Source: Corynebacterium heidelbergense
Lineage (GTDB): Bacteria > Actinomycetota > Actinomycetes > Mycobacteriales > Mycobacteriaceae
NCBI RefSeq assembly: GCF_028609845.1
Contig: NZ_CP063191.1
Location: 186,001 to 250,000 of the forward strand
Length of the DNA stretch: 64,000 bases
Direction of reading: 5' to 3'
The notes below the pieces were generated by a model. That model did no database searches. It had not been told where the DNA came from and worked only from the letters and a program-made list of their open reading frames with translations. Made by a program: the position numbers and the translations under genes. Shown here piece by piece: positions 25,279 through 35,496 of the stretch (position 1 is its first letter; each line of letters opens with the position of its first letter).

Positions 25279-25588
25279 GTATGTTCTTCTGGCCGGCGCG
25301 GTGTTGGTGGCGTCCGGAATGATTTTCTGCGTAAGCACCGGAATGTCGGCGGCGCGGCATGGGCACCAGGAATGGAGCAGGCGCGTGCGGGCCGCAGCGG
25401 TGGGGGCCGCGGTGCTGCTGGTGATCACCGCAGTGTTCGACAACATCATGATCGGGGTGGGCTTTGTCACCTACCGGGAGGAAGCGCTCGCCGGGCTGCG
25501 GCTGGGGTACGTGCCCGTGGAGGATTTTTCTTACTCCATAGCAGCGGCCCTCCTCGCAGCAGCGATGCTGCCGACAAGAAGGGCCTAG
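25271..25588 (+). CDS. crtYf: C50 carotenoid epsilon-cyclase subunit CrtYf
   Basis: Second cyclase subunit, 105 residues, three helices, with the YxxxxVxxxEDFSYSIA-type motif (LGYVPVEDFSYSIAA) near the C-terminus. I use the ATG at 25271, eight bases inside crtYe, rather than the frame's first possible start at 25235, because it follows GGGAGGGG and gives the normal size. Last gene of the pigment block; fadB converges 37 bases beyond. Confidence 0.87.
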   Translation: MPEYVLLAGAVLVASGMIFCVSTGMSAARHGHQEWSRRVRAAAVGAAVLLVITAVFDNIMIGVGFVTYREEALAGLRLGYVPVEDFSYSIAAALLAAAMLPTRRA

Positions 25589-25625
25589 CGGGGCTCACCC
25601 CCGGGCAGGGGAGCGCCGCGTGGGG

Positions 25626-27935
25626 TTAGTTCCGCAGGGAGTCCACCGGGGTGAAGCGCTCGCCGTACTTGGCGGCCAGCTCCTCGGCGCGGGCCACGAA
25701 ACCTGCGACACCGGTGGTGGGGTAGTCCCCGCCATCGGTATCGGCGACTTTGCCCTCAGGCAGCTCAGCCTCGGCGGGGCGGGCGTAATTCCTGATGTAC
25801 TGGCGGGTGCCACCGGTCCAGGCCGGGAAGCCGATGCCCATGATGGAGCCGATGTTGGCGTCCGCATCGCTGGTCAGCACGCCTTCGTCCAGGCACTTCT
25901 GGGTCTCCAGGGCCTCCGCGAAGAGCATGCGCTCGATGAGGTCGATGAGCTTCGGCCCCTCCTGCTTGCCCTGCTGCGGCCGACCGCCGCTACCCGCAGT
26001 AGCCAGGCCGGAGCCGGAGGTCGTGGTCTCCGCATCCGGCACGGCGACGGTGCCTGCGCCGAGCTGATCCCACAGGCCGCGCCACAGCCCGGTGCGCTTG
26101 CCGTTCTCGTCGTACTCGTAAAAACCCTTGCCCTCCAGCTTGCCGGGGCGATCGTACTCGTCGAGCATCTTGTCCACGAGGCCGGTGACACCGCCATCGT
26201 CGACGGACTCGCCGGCGGCCTCCTGGGCGGCCTTCGTTTCCGCGCCGATCTTGCGAGCCAGCTTGAGGTTCAGCTCGTCCTGTAGCTGCAGCGGCGGTGC
26301 GGGGTACCCGGCCTGACGGCCAGCGGCCTCGATGACGGCCGGGTCGATGCCCTCCACCAGCATGCGCATCGCCTCGTTAAGGAAGAAGCCGATGACGCGG
26401 GAGGTGTAGAAACCGCGGGAATCATTGACCACGATCGGGGTCTTGCGGATCTGCGCGGTGAAGTCCAGAGCCTTTGCCAGCGTGGCCTTGTCGGTCTTCT
26501 CACCGGAGATGAGCTCCACGAGCGGCATCTTGTCCACGGGGGAGAAGAAGTGGATGCCGATGAAGTCCCCGGCACGCTTCACGCCCTCCGCCAGGCCAGT
26601 GATCGGCAGGGTGGAAGTGTTGGAGCCCAGCACGCAGGTCTCCGGCACGGCGGCCTCGATCTCTGCCCACACCTTGTGCTTGAGCTCGGTGTTCTCGAAC
26701 ACGGCCTCGATGACGATGTCGCAATCGGCGAGGTCCGAGTAGTCCACGGACGGCTTGATCCGGTCCAGCAGGGCCTTGGACTTCTCCTCGGTGGTCTTGC
26801 CGCGCTTAACGGCCTTGGCCTCCAGGCCCTCGGAGTAGGACTTGCCCTTCTCCGCAGCCTCCATCTTGATGTCCTTGAGTACGACCTCCATGCCGGCCTT
26901 GGCGGCGACGTAGGCAATGCCCGCGCCCATCATGCCGGCGCCGACCATGCCCAGCTTCTTGAACTGGGTGCGCTCGAAGTCGCTGCCGTCCTCCTGCTTG
27001 GGGCGGGAACCGCCACCGTTGATGAACTGCAGGTCGAAGAAGAAGGCCTGCATCATGTTCTTCGCGGTGGGGCCGGTGACCAGGTCCACGAAGTAACGGG
27101 TCTCAACGGCGGTCGCATCCTCCACCCGCTTGAGCTGCGCGCCCTCCACCGCGGCCTTGAGGATGGCCTTCGGTGCGGGCATGGGGGCGCCCTTGATTTG
27201 CTTGGTCACGTTCGCGGGGAAGGACGGCAGGAACTGGGCCAGCGCCGGGGTGGAGGGGGTTCCGCCGGGCATCCGGTAGCCCTTGCGGTCCCAGGGCTGG
27301 CTGGCCTCGGGGTCGCTGGCGATCCAGGCGCGAGCGGCATCGAGGAGCTGGTCGGCCGGAACGACCTCGTCGATGAGGCCGGCTTCCTTGGCAGCCTCCG
27401 CGCTGAACTGGCGGCCAGTGGCCAGCACCTTCATGAGGGCATCCTGCAGGCCCAGCATCCGCACGGTGCGGGTGATGCCGCCGCCACCGGGGAGCAGGCC
27501 CAGGGTGACCTCGGGCAGGCCGAACTTCGCGCCCTTGGTATCCGCGGCGATGCGGTGGTGGGCAGCGAGGGCCACTTCGAGGCCGCCGCCGAGGGCGGTG
27601 CCGTTCATCGCGGCGACGAAGGGCACGCCCAGGGTTTCCAGGGTGCGCAGGTTGGCCTTCATGCCGTCGATGGTGCGGGTGAGTTCCGCCGCATCGGCAG
27701 GGGTGGCCTTGATCATGGACTTGATGTCCCCACCGGCGAAGAAGCTCTTCTTGGCGCTGGTGAGGATGATGGCCTTTACCTCCCCGGCGGTGACCGCGTC
27801 CTGGACCTTCTTTGTGGTCTCGGTGAGGGCCTCCTGGAAGGTGGTGTTCATGGTGTTGACCGGGGCATTCGGGTCATCCATCGTCAGGGTGAGGATGCCG
27901 TCCGCGTCGGTCTCCCACGTGAACATGTTGCTCAT
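25626..27935 (-). CDS. fadB: Fatty-acid oxidation multifunctional protein FadB (enoyl-CoA hydratase / 3-hydroxyacyl-CoA dehydrogenase)
   Basis: A 769-residue trifunctional-type alpha subunit carrying out hydration and NAD-dependent oxidation in beta-oxidation. Residues 1-~200 are a crotonase domain (FFAGGDIKSMIK oxyanion region, GGGLEVALAAHHRIA, LLPGGGGITRTVRML). The NAD-binding Rossmann motif is GMVGAGMMGAGIAYVAA near residue 340, followed by the dehydrogenase signature region (GIHFFSPVDKMPLVELI, with the catalytic His) and duplicated helical C-terminal domains. The ATG at 27935 follows AGGAGAAAC; the frame's extension to 28028 is not coding. fadA lies 67 bases upstream on the same strand. 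Confidence 0.94.
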   Translation of the reverse strand: MSNMFTWETDADGILTLTMDDPNAPVNTMNTTFQEALTETTKKVQDAVTAGEVKAIILTSAKKSFFAGGDIKSMIKATPADAAELTRTIDGMKANLRTLETLGVPFVAAMNGTALGGGLEVALAAHHRIAADTKGAKFGLPEVTLGLLPGGGGITRTVRMLGLQDALMKVLATGRQFSAEAAKEAGLIDEVVPADQLLDAARAWIASDPEASQPWDRKGYRMPGGTPSTPALAQFLPSFPANVTKQIKGAPMPAPKAILKAAVEGAQLKRVEDATAVETRYFVDLVTGPTAKNMMQAFFFDLQFINGGGSRPKQEDGSDFERTQFKKLGMVGAGMMGAGIAYVAAKAGMEVVLKDIKMEAAEKGKSYSEGLEAKAVKRGKTTEEKSKALLDRIKPSVDYSDLADCDIVIEAVFENTELKHKVWAEIEAAVPETCVLGSNTSTLPITGLAEGVKRAGDFIGIHFFSPVDKMPLVELISGEKTDKATLAKALDFTAQIRKTPIVVNDSRGFYTSRVIGFFLNEAMRMLVEGIDPAVIEAAGRQAGYPAPPLQLQDELNLKLARKIGAETKAAQEAAGESVDDGGVTGLVDKMLDEYDRPGKLEGKGFYEYDENGKRTGLWRGLWDQLGAGTVAVPDAETTTSGSGLATAGSGGRPQQGKQEGPKLIDLIERMLFAEALETQKCLDEGVLTSDADANIGSIMGIGFPAWTGGTRQYIRNYARPAEAELPEGKVADTDGGDYPTTGVAGFVARAEELAAKYGERFTPVDSLRN

Positions 27936-28002
27936 TGTTTCTCCTGCTTGAAGTTGCTTGCGTGTGCGAGTTGGGAAAGAAGGGGTGGGATGGTGCGACG
28001 CG

Positions 28003-29232
<1,230 letters not shown>

Positions 29233-29407
29233 GACAGTCCTAGGTTTCCTAACGTTGTTGGCCTTGGTTCGAACCGATGTACCCGAAGGGCCATCGATGT
29301 GTCTCAAATCACTGTACCGAAGGGGTGGGACAAGGCCAGGTGGCGTTAAGCGCCCCTTGGTACGTCACTGTTCACCCTAGCCCCTTGGCAAGCCCGCCAG
29401 GGGTGGC

Positions 29408-30634
29408 TCAACCCGCTATCGGGGGCCTTGGCTCAGTCGCAGATTCCTTGGCCTGGCGCCGCAGCAACCACAGGCCCGCGAGCAGTAGTCCCGCCCCCAA
29501 AGCCCCGCAGATAGCAGGGGCGATTACACCGAGGATTCGGGTACTGCGAATCTGTTCCTTGGCGCGGGCCATGTGGTCCCGCTTGGAGGCCTCGTCCCAG
29601 CCCGCGGCGAAGTGCAGCGCCGTGCGGGTGGGGTGCGCTAACTCGGTTCGCCGACTATCGGGCTGCGCGAGGTTGCGGGCGTCCTGATCATCCCTGGCAT
29701 AGAACATCCACGTATCGGAGAAGCTATCCACCACCACCCCGGTAGACGGTTCCACAAACAGCACCCGGTGGACGGTGTAGTAGCGGCTCATCTGTACATC
29801 GTTGTCCCCAGAGCTGAGCCCCCAGGATCGCGCGGGCATCGTCATCTTCAACGAGGAGAGCACGGCCTTATCGGATCCGTCCAGGGTCCCGTCCGCGTTG
29901 AGCATCGCCTGGACCCGGGGGTAGAGCTCCGTCGGCCCGACGGTCTGCTCGAAGCGGTAGATCTTCTCGCCGTCGCGCTGGAGCTCGCCGACGAATTCCA
30001 TGGGGTTACTTTCCAGCGTGTGAATGTCGTAGAAGGGGTAGGAGGCGCGGTCCGTGCCCATCGGGAACTGGTATTGCACGCCGTCGCGGACGAAGGGGGA
30101 CACGGATTCCACCGCGCCGGCCTTGCGCGCCGGGGGGTACAGCTTGAGGGTGCTCACCGGATCCGGAACGGGCATCTGGGTTTCCCGGTCCAGGGTGACG
30201 TGGTCCACCGTCGCCGCCACGGGGGAGACGCTTCCATCCGCGTCGCGTTTGCTTGAGGGGTCGGAAAGTTGATCGCCAACTTCTATCGTGACCGTTTTGC
30301 TGTCCGAGGGTTGCTGAGCCACCGTGTAGCTGCGGGATTGCAGCATGGCATCGGTGCGGATGAAGCAATCGAGGGGTTTGTTCGGGCCCTGGCACTCTGG
30401 CCTACCCGCCGCCCCGGGGACGGGCGCGTTGGCTTCCAGCGCGGCGGAGTCTAGCCACGTGCTGCGGGTGGGGGCGGTGGAGTTCCCCATCATGAGGTTG
30501 AGGGGCAGCACCCGCCACGCGGGGACGACGTAGGCCGGCAGGGAGAGGGCCAGCACCAGCGCGGCGACGCCGAGGAAGATGGCGATGAAGGGGCTAGGCC
30601 GGCGTTTCGCCCCGGCTGTTGTTGAGCTGCGCAT
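29408..30634 (-). CDS. DUF3068 (PorA-family) envelope protein
   Basis: A 408-residue protein with one helix near the N-terminus (FLGVAALVLALSLPAYVVPAW), a large extracytoplasmic domain and a C-terminal helix (ICGALGAGLLLAGLWLL) followed by Arg/Lys. The pattern and blocks such as FYDIHTLESNPMEF and ETGVVVD-like VEPSTGVVVDSFSDTW are those of actinobacterial DUF3068 proteins, which databases call PorA family. The role is not established. The ATG at 30634 overlaps the stop of the small protein upstream by one base. Third gene of a coupled uspA operon. Confidence 0.85.
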   Translation of the reverse strand: MRSSTTAGAKRRPSPFIAIFLGVAALVLALSLPAYVVPAWRVLPLNLMMGNSTAPTRSTWLDSAALEANAPVPGAAGRPECQGPNKPLDCFIRTDAMLQSRSYTVAQQPSDSKTVTIEVGDQLSDPSSKRDADGSVSPVAATVDHVTLDRETQMPVPDPVSTLKLYPPARKAGAVESVSPFVRDGVQYQFPMGTDRASYPFYDIHTLESNPMEFVGELQRDGEKIYRFEQTVGPTELYPRVQAMLNADGTLDGSDKAVLSSLKMTMPARSWGLSSGDNDVQMSRYYTVHRVLFVEPSTGVVVDSFSDTWMFYARDDQDARNLAQPDSRRTELAHPTRTALHFAAGWDEASKRDHMARAKEQIRSTRILGVIAPAICGALGAGLLLAGLWLLRRQAKESATEPRPPIAG

Positions 30635-30891
30635 CAGTTCCGCCCCGGGGTCTCTCCGCCCGCGCCCTCTCGGCCGTCGGTGCGGTCGGCGTCTTGGCCG
30701 GCGGTGCCGTGGCCGCCTTCCTCGATGCTGCTGCGGCTGTTGGCCACCTCCTGGGCAGACGGGAGGGACGACAAGCTCCCCACGGCACCAATGCCGGCGG
30801 CCACCAGGGCCCCGAAAACAGCCCCGGCCAGCCCCGCCTTGATGGCTGGCCGGGTGTACCGGCGGGGGATGCTGCGCGGTTGAAAGGGCAT
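30634..30891 (-). CDS. Small single-pass membrane protein in the uspA operon
   Basis: Eighty-five residues: basic N-terminus (MPFQPRSIPRRYTRP), one hydrophobic helix (residues ~18-42, AGLAGAVFGALVAAGIGAVG) and a polar, Glu/Gly-rich tail. Unknown function. Its ATG shares a base with the uspA stop (TAATG) and its stop shares a base with the DUF3068 start, so all three genes are translationally coupled; this tight linkage is the main reason to call it real. It probably partners the DUF3068 protein. Confidence 0.72.
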   Translation of the reverse strand: MPFQPRSIPRRYTRPAIKAGLAGAVFGALVAAGIGAVGSLSSLPSAQEVANSRSSIEEGGHGTAGQDADRTDGREGAGGETPGRN

Positions 30892-31370
30892 TAGGTCGCG
30901 GTTTCCTCGCCAACCGGGGGAACGATGAGGACGGGGCGTCCGGCATTCTTCACAATGCTGTCCGAAACACTGGTCTGCACCAGGCTCTTCCACCCCCGCA
31001 GCGCCCGGGTGCCGGTGATAATGACGTCCGCGTTGACCTCCTCCGCGCTATCCACGATGGCGGTCCACACCGCAGTGGCGCACTTCACGAGCAACGGCTT
31101 GGCGCTCAGCCCGTGCTCAGTGCACAGTTGGACCCCGTCCGCGCAAGTCGCGCTAGCTTCCTGGTACGCCGGATCCTGCTGTTCATCGAGGTCGCCGTGG
31201 GCCGTGCGGGTGCCGTGGCTGCCGTGGCTATTGTGCAGCGGTTCCCACGCGGTGAGGACGAATACCTCGTCCACGCCGAGGACCCCGGCGGCGGTAACGA
31301 CCGCAGCTCGCGATTCCGCGGACCCGTCGAAGGCAATCAACCCGGTGCTTTTCTGGCCTGTATTGGGCAT
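30891..31370 (-). CDS. Universal stress protein (UspA family)
   Basis: A 159-residue single Usp domain: N-terminal strand LIAFDGSAESRAAV, a polar His/Ser-rich insertion after strand 2, and the C-terminal nucleotide-loop region ITGTRALRGWKSLVQ...VLIVPP. The usual GxxG-9x-G(S/T) ATP loop is partly altered (GTRALRGW...QTSVSD), so ATP binding is uncertain. First gene of a three-gene coupled operon, divergent from the VanW gene. Confidence 0.88.
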   Translation of the reverse strand: MPNTGQKSTGLIAFDGSAESRAAVVTAAGVLGVDEVFVLTAWEPLHNSHGSHGTRTAHGDLDEQQDPAYQEASATCADGVQLCTEHGLSAKPLLVKCATAVWTAIVDSAEEVNADVIITGTRALRGWKSLVQTSVSDSIVKNAGRPVLIVPPVGEETAT

Positions 31371-31516
31371 TGTTGCGCCTTAACCTTTCCAGCACGCGGG
31401 TGTTCCTCGATGTAGTCGTAGCGTGCCGTTCCCCTGTGAGGGTATCAAGCCCACGGGACAGGGGTTCTCACCTGCCACTAAGGGCAGACAAACGTGTTCG
31501 GGCCCACCCCTAGCCG

Positions 31517-31531
31517 TTAAACTATGCCCCG
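31517..31531 (+). promoter_or_regulatory. -10 box of a probably leaderless VanW transcript
   Basis: TAAACT (about 31518-31523) lies about seven bases before the GTG at 31531, and no Shine-Dalgarno site is present. This fits transcription starting at or next to the start codon. Confidence 0.5.
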
Positions 31532-33246
31532 TGAGTAAACACGCAAAGCCCCGGGCGCGCCGCAGACGGCGTATTCCGGTGTGGGCTTGGATGCTGGTGG
31601 CGCTGGCGGGGCTCGCGGGCATTCTCTACGGCGTGGATTACGTGATGTCCGAGGGCAAGGTCCCCCGGGGCACGTCGGTGGGAAAGGTGGACATTGGGGG
31701 TTTGCCGCTGGAGCAGGCGGAGCAGCGGTTGCGCAATCAATTGGGGGAATCGACCCGGGAGCCGGTGGTGGTGAATGCCGGAGATATGTCCAGCACGGTG
31801 GACCCGAGCCCTTCCGGTTTGCGCGTGGATTGGCAGCGGACGGTGGAGCAGGCAGGTCGCCAACCACTGAATCCGATTACCCGTGTCCGCTCATTCTTCG
31901 AGACCCGCGAGATGGGGATTGTCTCGCAAACCAATGGGATTCTGTTGGACCCGGTGGTTTCCCGGGTGCAGGGGGAGTTGCAGCGCCAGCCGAAGGATGC
32001 GGCGTTGAGTGTGGACCCTGCGGGTAAGGCGCATATCGACCCGGATGTGACCGGCCAGGCAGTGCCGATCGATCGGCTGCGCAAGGAGATCGAAGACAAT
32101 TGGCTCAATACCTCCCACGTCGTGCCGGTGAAGGCGGATATCACCGAGGCGAATCTGCGGGAGGCGGCCGCGCACGATGCGGCGAAGAAGTTCATCGATC
32201 CGGCAACGTCGGCCCCATTGGTGTTCAAGGGCCGTGACAACGCCCAGGGGGTTATTCGCCCGGAGGATATGGGCAAGATTCTCACTTTTGTGCCGGACGA
32301 TAAGTCGCAGAACAAGGCCTTCCGCCCGGAGTGGAATTCCGGTGCGGCGAAGGACATTCTGTCCGCCCAGCTAGCAAGTACGGAGCGGGAATTCCGCAAC
32401 GCCAGCTTCCAATTCGCCGGTACGGGGTTCACGGTGGTGCCCAGCCAGGATGGGGTGATCATCAAGTGGGATGACACGTTGGGGGACCTGCAGGCCAAAG
32501 CGCTAGACACGCAGAAGCGTATGTACGACGTGGTCTACGAGGACAAGAAGGCGGACTACACCACGGAGCAGGCGCAGAAGGCGAATTTCGATACCGTCGT
32601 CGGGGAGTTCACCACCGGTGGCTTTTCGGATGCTTCTGGTGTGAATATCCGGCGAGTGGCGGAGCAGGTCAACGGGGCCGTGGTGCTACCGGGGAAGACG
32701 TTTAGCCTGAATGGACATACCGGCCCCCGGGGTGCCGCGCAGGGCTATGTGGAATCGGGCATTATTCAGGATGGTCGACCGGGCAAGGCGATTGGCGGTG
32801 GCATCTCCCAGTTCGCTACCACGCTATATAACGCCTCCTATTTCGCCGGGATGGACGACGTGGCCCACACGCCGCACTCGTACTACATCTCCCGTTATCC
32901 GGCCGGGCGGGAGGCTACGGTGTTCGAAGGCGCCATTGATCTGCAGTTCAAAAATCCCTTTGATACGCCCGTCAAGATTGTCTCTTTTGCGGACGCCAAC
33001 TCCGTAACAGTGCGCATCTATGGCGTGAAGAATGTGAATGTAGAGTCGCAATCCTCACCCCGCTCTAACCCCACCTCCCCACCACGCCAGACGGTCAACG
33101 GCCCGGAATGCGTGCCTTCCAGCGGCATCCCCGGATTCACCATCACAGATACCCGGGTGATGAAGGACCTCGGCGGTAGGGAGATTTCGCGCAAGTCCCG
33201 CACGACGGTGTACGACCCGCAGCCGATCATCACCTGCAGCCGCTAG
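31531..33246 (+). CDS. VanW-family cell-wall protein with N-terminal membrane anchor
   Basis: A 571-residue exported protein anchored by a helix after a poly-basic N-terminus (residues ~20-42). Two peptidoglycan-binding-like domains follow (PG_binding_4 pattern; DIGGLPLEQAEQRL marks the start of the first). The VanW domain is around residues 375-480 (VVLPGKTFSLNGHTG, GGGISQFATTLYNASYFAG, HSYYISRYPAGREATV). A Ser/Pro linker and short C-terminal region with two Cys end the chain. VanW proteins are linked to peptidoglycan but have no proven reaction. I start at the GTG at 31531, which follows a -10 box directly; the frame is open to 31423. Confidence 0.87.
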   Translation: MSKHAKPRARRRRRIPVWAWMLVALAGLAGILYGVDYVMSEGKVPRGTSVGKVDIGGLPLEQAEQRLRNQLGESTREPVVVNAGDMSSTVDPSPSGLRVDWQRTVEQAGRQPLNPITRVRSFFETREMGIVSQTNGILLDPVVSRVQGELQRQPKDAALSVDPAGKAHIDPDVTGQAVPIDRLRKEIEDNWLNTSHVVPVKADITEANLREAAAHDAAKKFIDPATSAPLVFKGRDNAQGVIRPEDMGKILTFVPDDKSQNKAFRPEWNSGAAKDILSAQLASTEREFRNASFQFAGTGFTVVPSQDGVIIKWDDTLGDLQAKALDTQKRMYDVVYEDKKADYTTEQAQKANFDTVVGEFTTGGFSDASGVNIRRVAEQVNGAVVLPGKTFSLNGHTGPRGAAQGYVESGIIQDGRPGKAIGGGISQFATTLYNASYFAGMDDVAHTPHSYYISRYPAGREATVFEGAIDLQFKNPFDTPVKIVSFADANSVTVRIYGVKNVNVESQSSPRSNPTSPPRQTVNGPECVPSSGIPGFTITDTRVMKDLGGREISRKSRTTVYDPQPIITCSR

Positions 33247-33254
33247 CGGCGCGA

Positions 33255-33307
33255 ATCGGCAACGATACCCCCGCAAATCGGCAACGAGAGGCCCGCGGAT
33301 CGGCAAC
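33255..33307 (+). repeat. Three ATCGGCAAC repeats at exact 22-bp spacing upstream of the AAA ATPase pseudogene
   Basis: ATCGGCAAC occurs at 33255, 33277 and 33299. The intervening bases are CG-rich and partly alike (CGCGAATCGG, CCGCAAATCGG, CCGCGGATCGG). Equal spacing of two helical turns, ending 20 bases before the ATG at 33328, suggests a cooperative repressor array. Confidence 0.7.
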
Positions 33308-33327
33308 CTGCTGGTAGCGATGTTTCC

Positions 33328-34607
33328 ATGGTTGAACCGTTGCTGCCCCGTACTCTTTATCGCCAGGCGGAGGAAATCCTGAGCGATACTCCGATCCTTG
33401 TCATCTCTGGGGCCCGTCAAGTGGGGAAAAGTACCATGATGGAGGAGCTTGTGGAGGACATTCCAGGCAGTCGCCGTGTCAATCTGGATAAGGCGGCGGC
33501 TAGGGAGGCAGCTGAGGCGGACCCAGACGGTTTTGCGGACCAGTTTCCCGATGGTCTACTTGCGATCGATGAAATCCAACGGGTTCCGAGGTTGCTCCTG
33601 TCGATCAAAGCGTCGTTGGAGGTAAACAGGAGTCCCCGGCCGCTTTATTTGCACGGGGTCCCACAATCTCGGTTCCCTGAAGGGGGCGGAGGAGAACCTG
33701 GCGGGTAGGGCGGAGACATTACAGTTGCGAGGTTTGAGCCAGGGTGAGATTCAGGGAAGGCGGGAGGATTTTGCTGCTTTCGCCTGGACTCTTGGGGATA
33801 CTGGACAGCACGTCTCTCTCGACGAGTCGGTGCTTCCCTCTCGCTCGGAATACTTCGAACGCATAGTGTGCCCCTACTTCCCAGAACCGTTCCTTCGGCG
33901 GCCTTCCCGGCGTAGCCGCTGGGTAAAGAATTATGCCGAGCGGGTGATCTCGAAGGATGCACAAAACCTACAAACAGTCCAACACCCAGACCGCTTGGCA
34001 GACTTATTGCGCTGGATCGCAGCCAATCCGGCAGCCGAATTTGTTTCCGCCCGCGTAGCTCTGGATTTGGATATTCCGAACAGAAGCGTACCCGCCTATC
34101 TTAGGGCCTTGGAGGGCGTGTTCATCATCGATCAGCTACCGCGGGGAGCACAACCGCCTTGCAAGGTCAGTGGGCCGCTCCAAGATCGTCTTTCGGGATG
34201 CCGGCTTGGCTTCCGAGTTGAGTGGTTTCGATGCTGCTGGTCTGGAGGGTGCGATAGCAAGCCCGCTGACCGGCGGTTTGGTCGAGAATTTTGCAGTGGC
34301 CGAACTACTGAAGCAGCAGGCCTGGTCAACGGTGGGGTATTCCGTTTCCCACTTCCGGGATAGAGATGGGCATGAGGTGGACATTGTTCTGGAGAGTCGT
34401 CGAGGCGATATCGTCGGCGTGGAAGTCAAAGCCACCACCTCGGTTGGCAGAAACCACTTCAAGGGGCTTCGCTTCCTCCAGGACAAAGTACCTGATCGCT
34501 TTCGGGCTGGAATAGTCCTGCATCTTGGCAAGGAGTGCCACCGGTTTGGTCCCGGTTTGTGGGCCTTGCCGCTGGCGAGCCTGTGGTCCAGGAGTCGGGT
34601 TGGCTAG
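33328..34607 (+). pseudogene. AAA+ ATPase / DUF4143 protein, broken by two frameshifts
   Basis: Three consecutive frames together make one ~425-residue ATPase. Frame 1 has Walker A (ISGARQVGKSTMM) and Walker B (LLAIDEIQRVP). Frame 2 has GAEENLAGRAETLQLRGLSQ, the winged-helix part and the start of DUF4143 (ALEGVFIIDQLPRG). Frame 3 has the DUF4143 nuclease-like end (VFRDAGLASEL, ENFAVAELLKQQAW, DGHEVDIVLE, VEVKATTS). Both breaks are +1 and each falls on a GGGG tract (33655-33658 and 34143-34146); removing one G from each restores a full frame. It may be a true pseudogene or two sequencing errors. AT-rich relative to flanks. Confidence 0.82.
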
Positions 34608-34654
34608 GTGGGCTCGTTGATAACGCGGTCGATCTGTTCTGAAGGGGCCACAAA

Positions 34655-35400
34655 CTACTCCGTGATGTGAACGGTTTTGGGTTCCGCACCGGGTTCAGCC
34701 ATGAGCGCGGGCTCCGTGAGCGTGGTGTTCAGCCGGTAGGGGGCGAAGACCTTATGGGGGATGTTCTCCACAGTGGATGGGCGCACGTTGTACAGGTCGT
34801 AGACTGCTTCGATGCGTACCGGAGCGTTGTGAGGTAGGTGGGGGAGTGCTCGGCGTCCTGGATCCGTTTCTCCACGCTGCCCGTGGCGAAGCCAATCTTG
34901 TGCAGGTCCGTGATGCTCGTGATATCCGGGTCTTCGCTGAGGTTGCTCAGCACATAGAGGCGACCGGCTAGCGTGTCAGCATGTCCGATTTCGGAGGCAT
35001 CAATTTGTCCGGCACGGGCCAGCACCTTGCCGTTTTCCTCGTAGAGCCGGATCGCCAGCGACTTGACGAACATCGAAGATTCCGTGCCGTTTTCGAAGAT
35101 TACCCGCAGCCGTGGCTTGGGTTTACCCGTCGTGTCCAAGGGCGCATCCGGTTCTGGGTCGTGCACTTCGGCCACGAAAACCAGCGAGCCTTTGAGCAGG
35201 TAGAACCTGCCCGGCGCTATGGTGCTTTCACCTGCGAAGTCCTCTTCTTTAGGCAGCTCGTCCGGGGACGCTAGGGGTTTGACTTCTTCGAGGAGTCCGT
35301 GGTTGTTCAGGCTGGGCATTGGATTGTCATGCGCGTGTACGACGAAAACGTCATTGGTGAACCCGTCAACCTCGGCTTCACCATGGAACAGGCGTGCCAA
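34655..35400 (-). pseudogene. GIY-YIG nuclease (T5orf172/MUG113-like), frameshifted
   Basis: The main frame contains a variable N-terminal region and the GIY-YIG core: GRLYVLSNLSEDPDI, then TDLHKIGFATGSVEKRIQDA and EHSPTYL. Just after TYL (about 34828-34832) the expected continuation moves to another frame: APVRIEAVYDLYNVRPSTVE, then IPHKVFAPYRLN, ending at TAG 34655-34657. One missing base accounts for it. At the 5' end no ATG/GTG is available: the frame is open back to the Abi_2 stop (35497), the first plausible start is a TTG at 35400, and conserved-looking sequence (WLPVGWSSYELARLFHG) lies upstream of it. So the N-terminus is probably also damaged. Confidence 0.65.
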
Positions 35401-35496
35401 CTCGTAGCTAGACCATCCGACGGGTAGCCAGGCTCCTGCTGGACGCCGAAGAGTATAAGTGCGATCGCTACCGTAAGGACTGAAAGTGGTGGAGAG

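Noticed and set aside
32985..33010. GCGGACGCCAAC inside the VanW gene, resembling the dispersed element
   Set aside because: It encodes residues of the ordinary VanW domain and lacks the T/C run and CGCG end; taken as coincidence.
33255..33307. CRISPR array
   Set aside because: Only three 9-bp repeats with 13-base gaps; far too short for repeat-spacer units, and no cas genes in the window.
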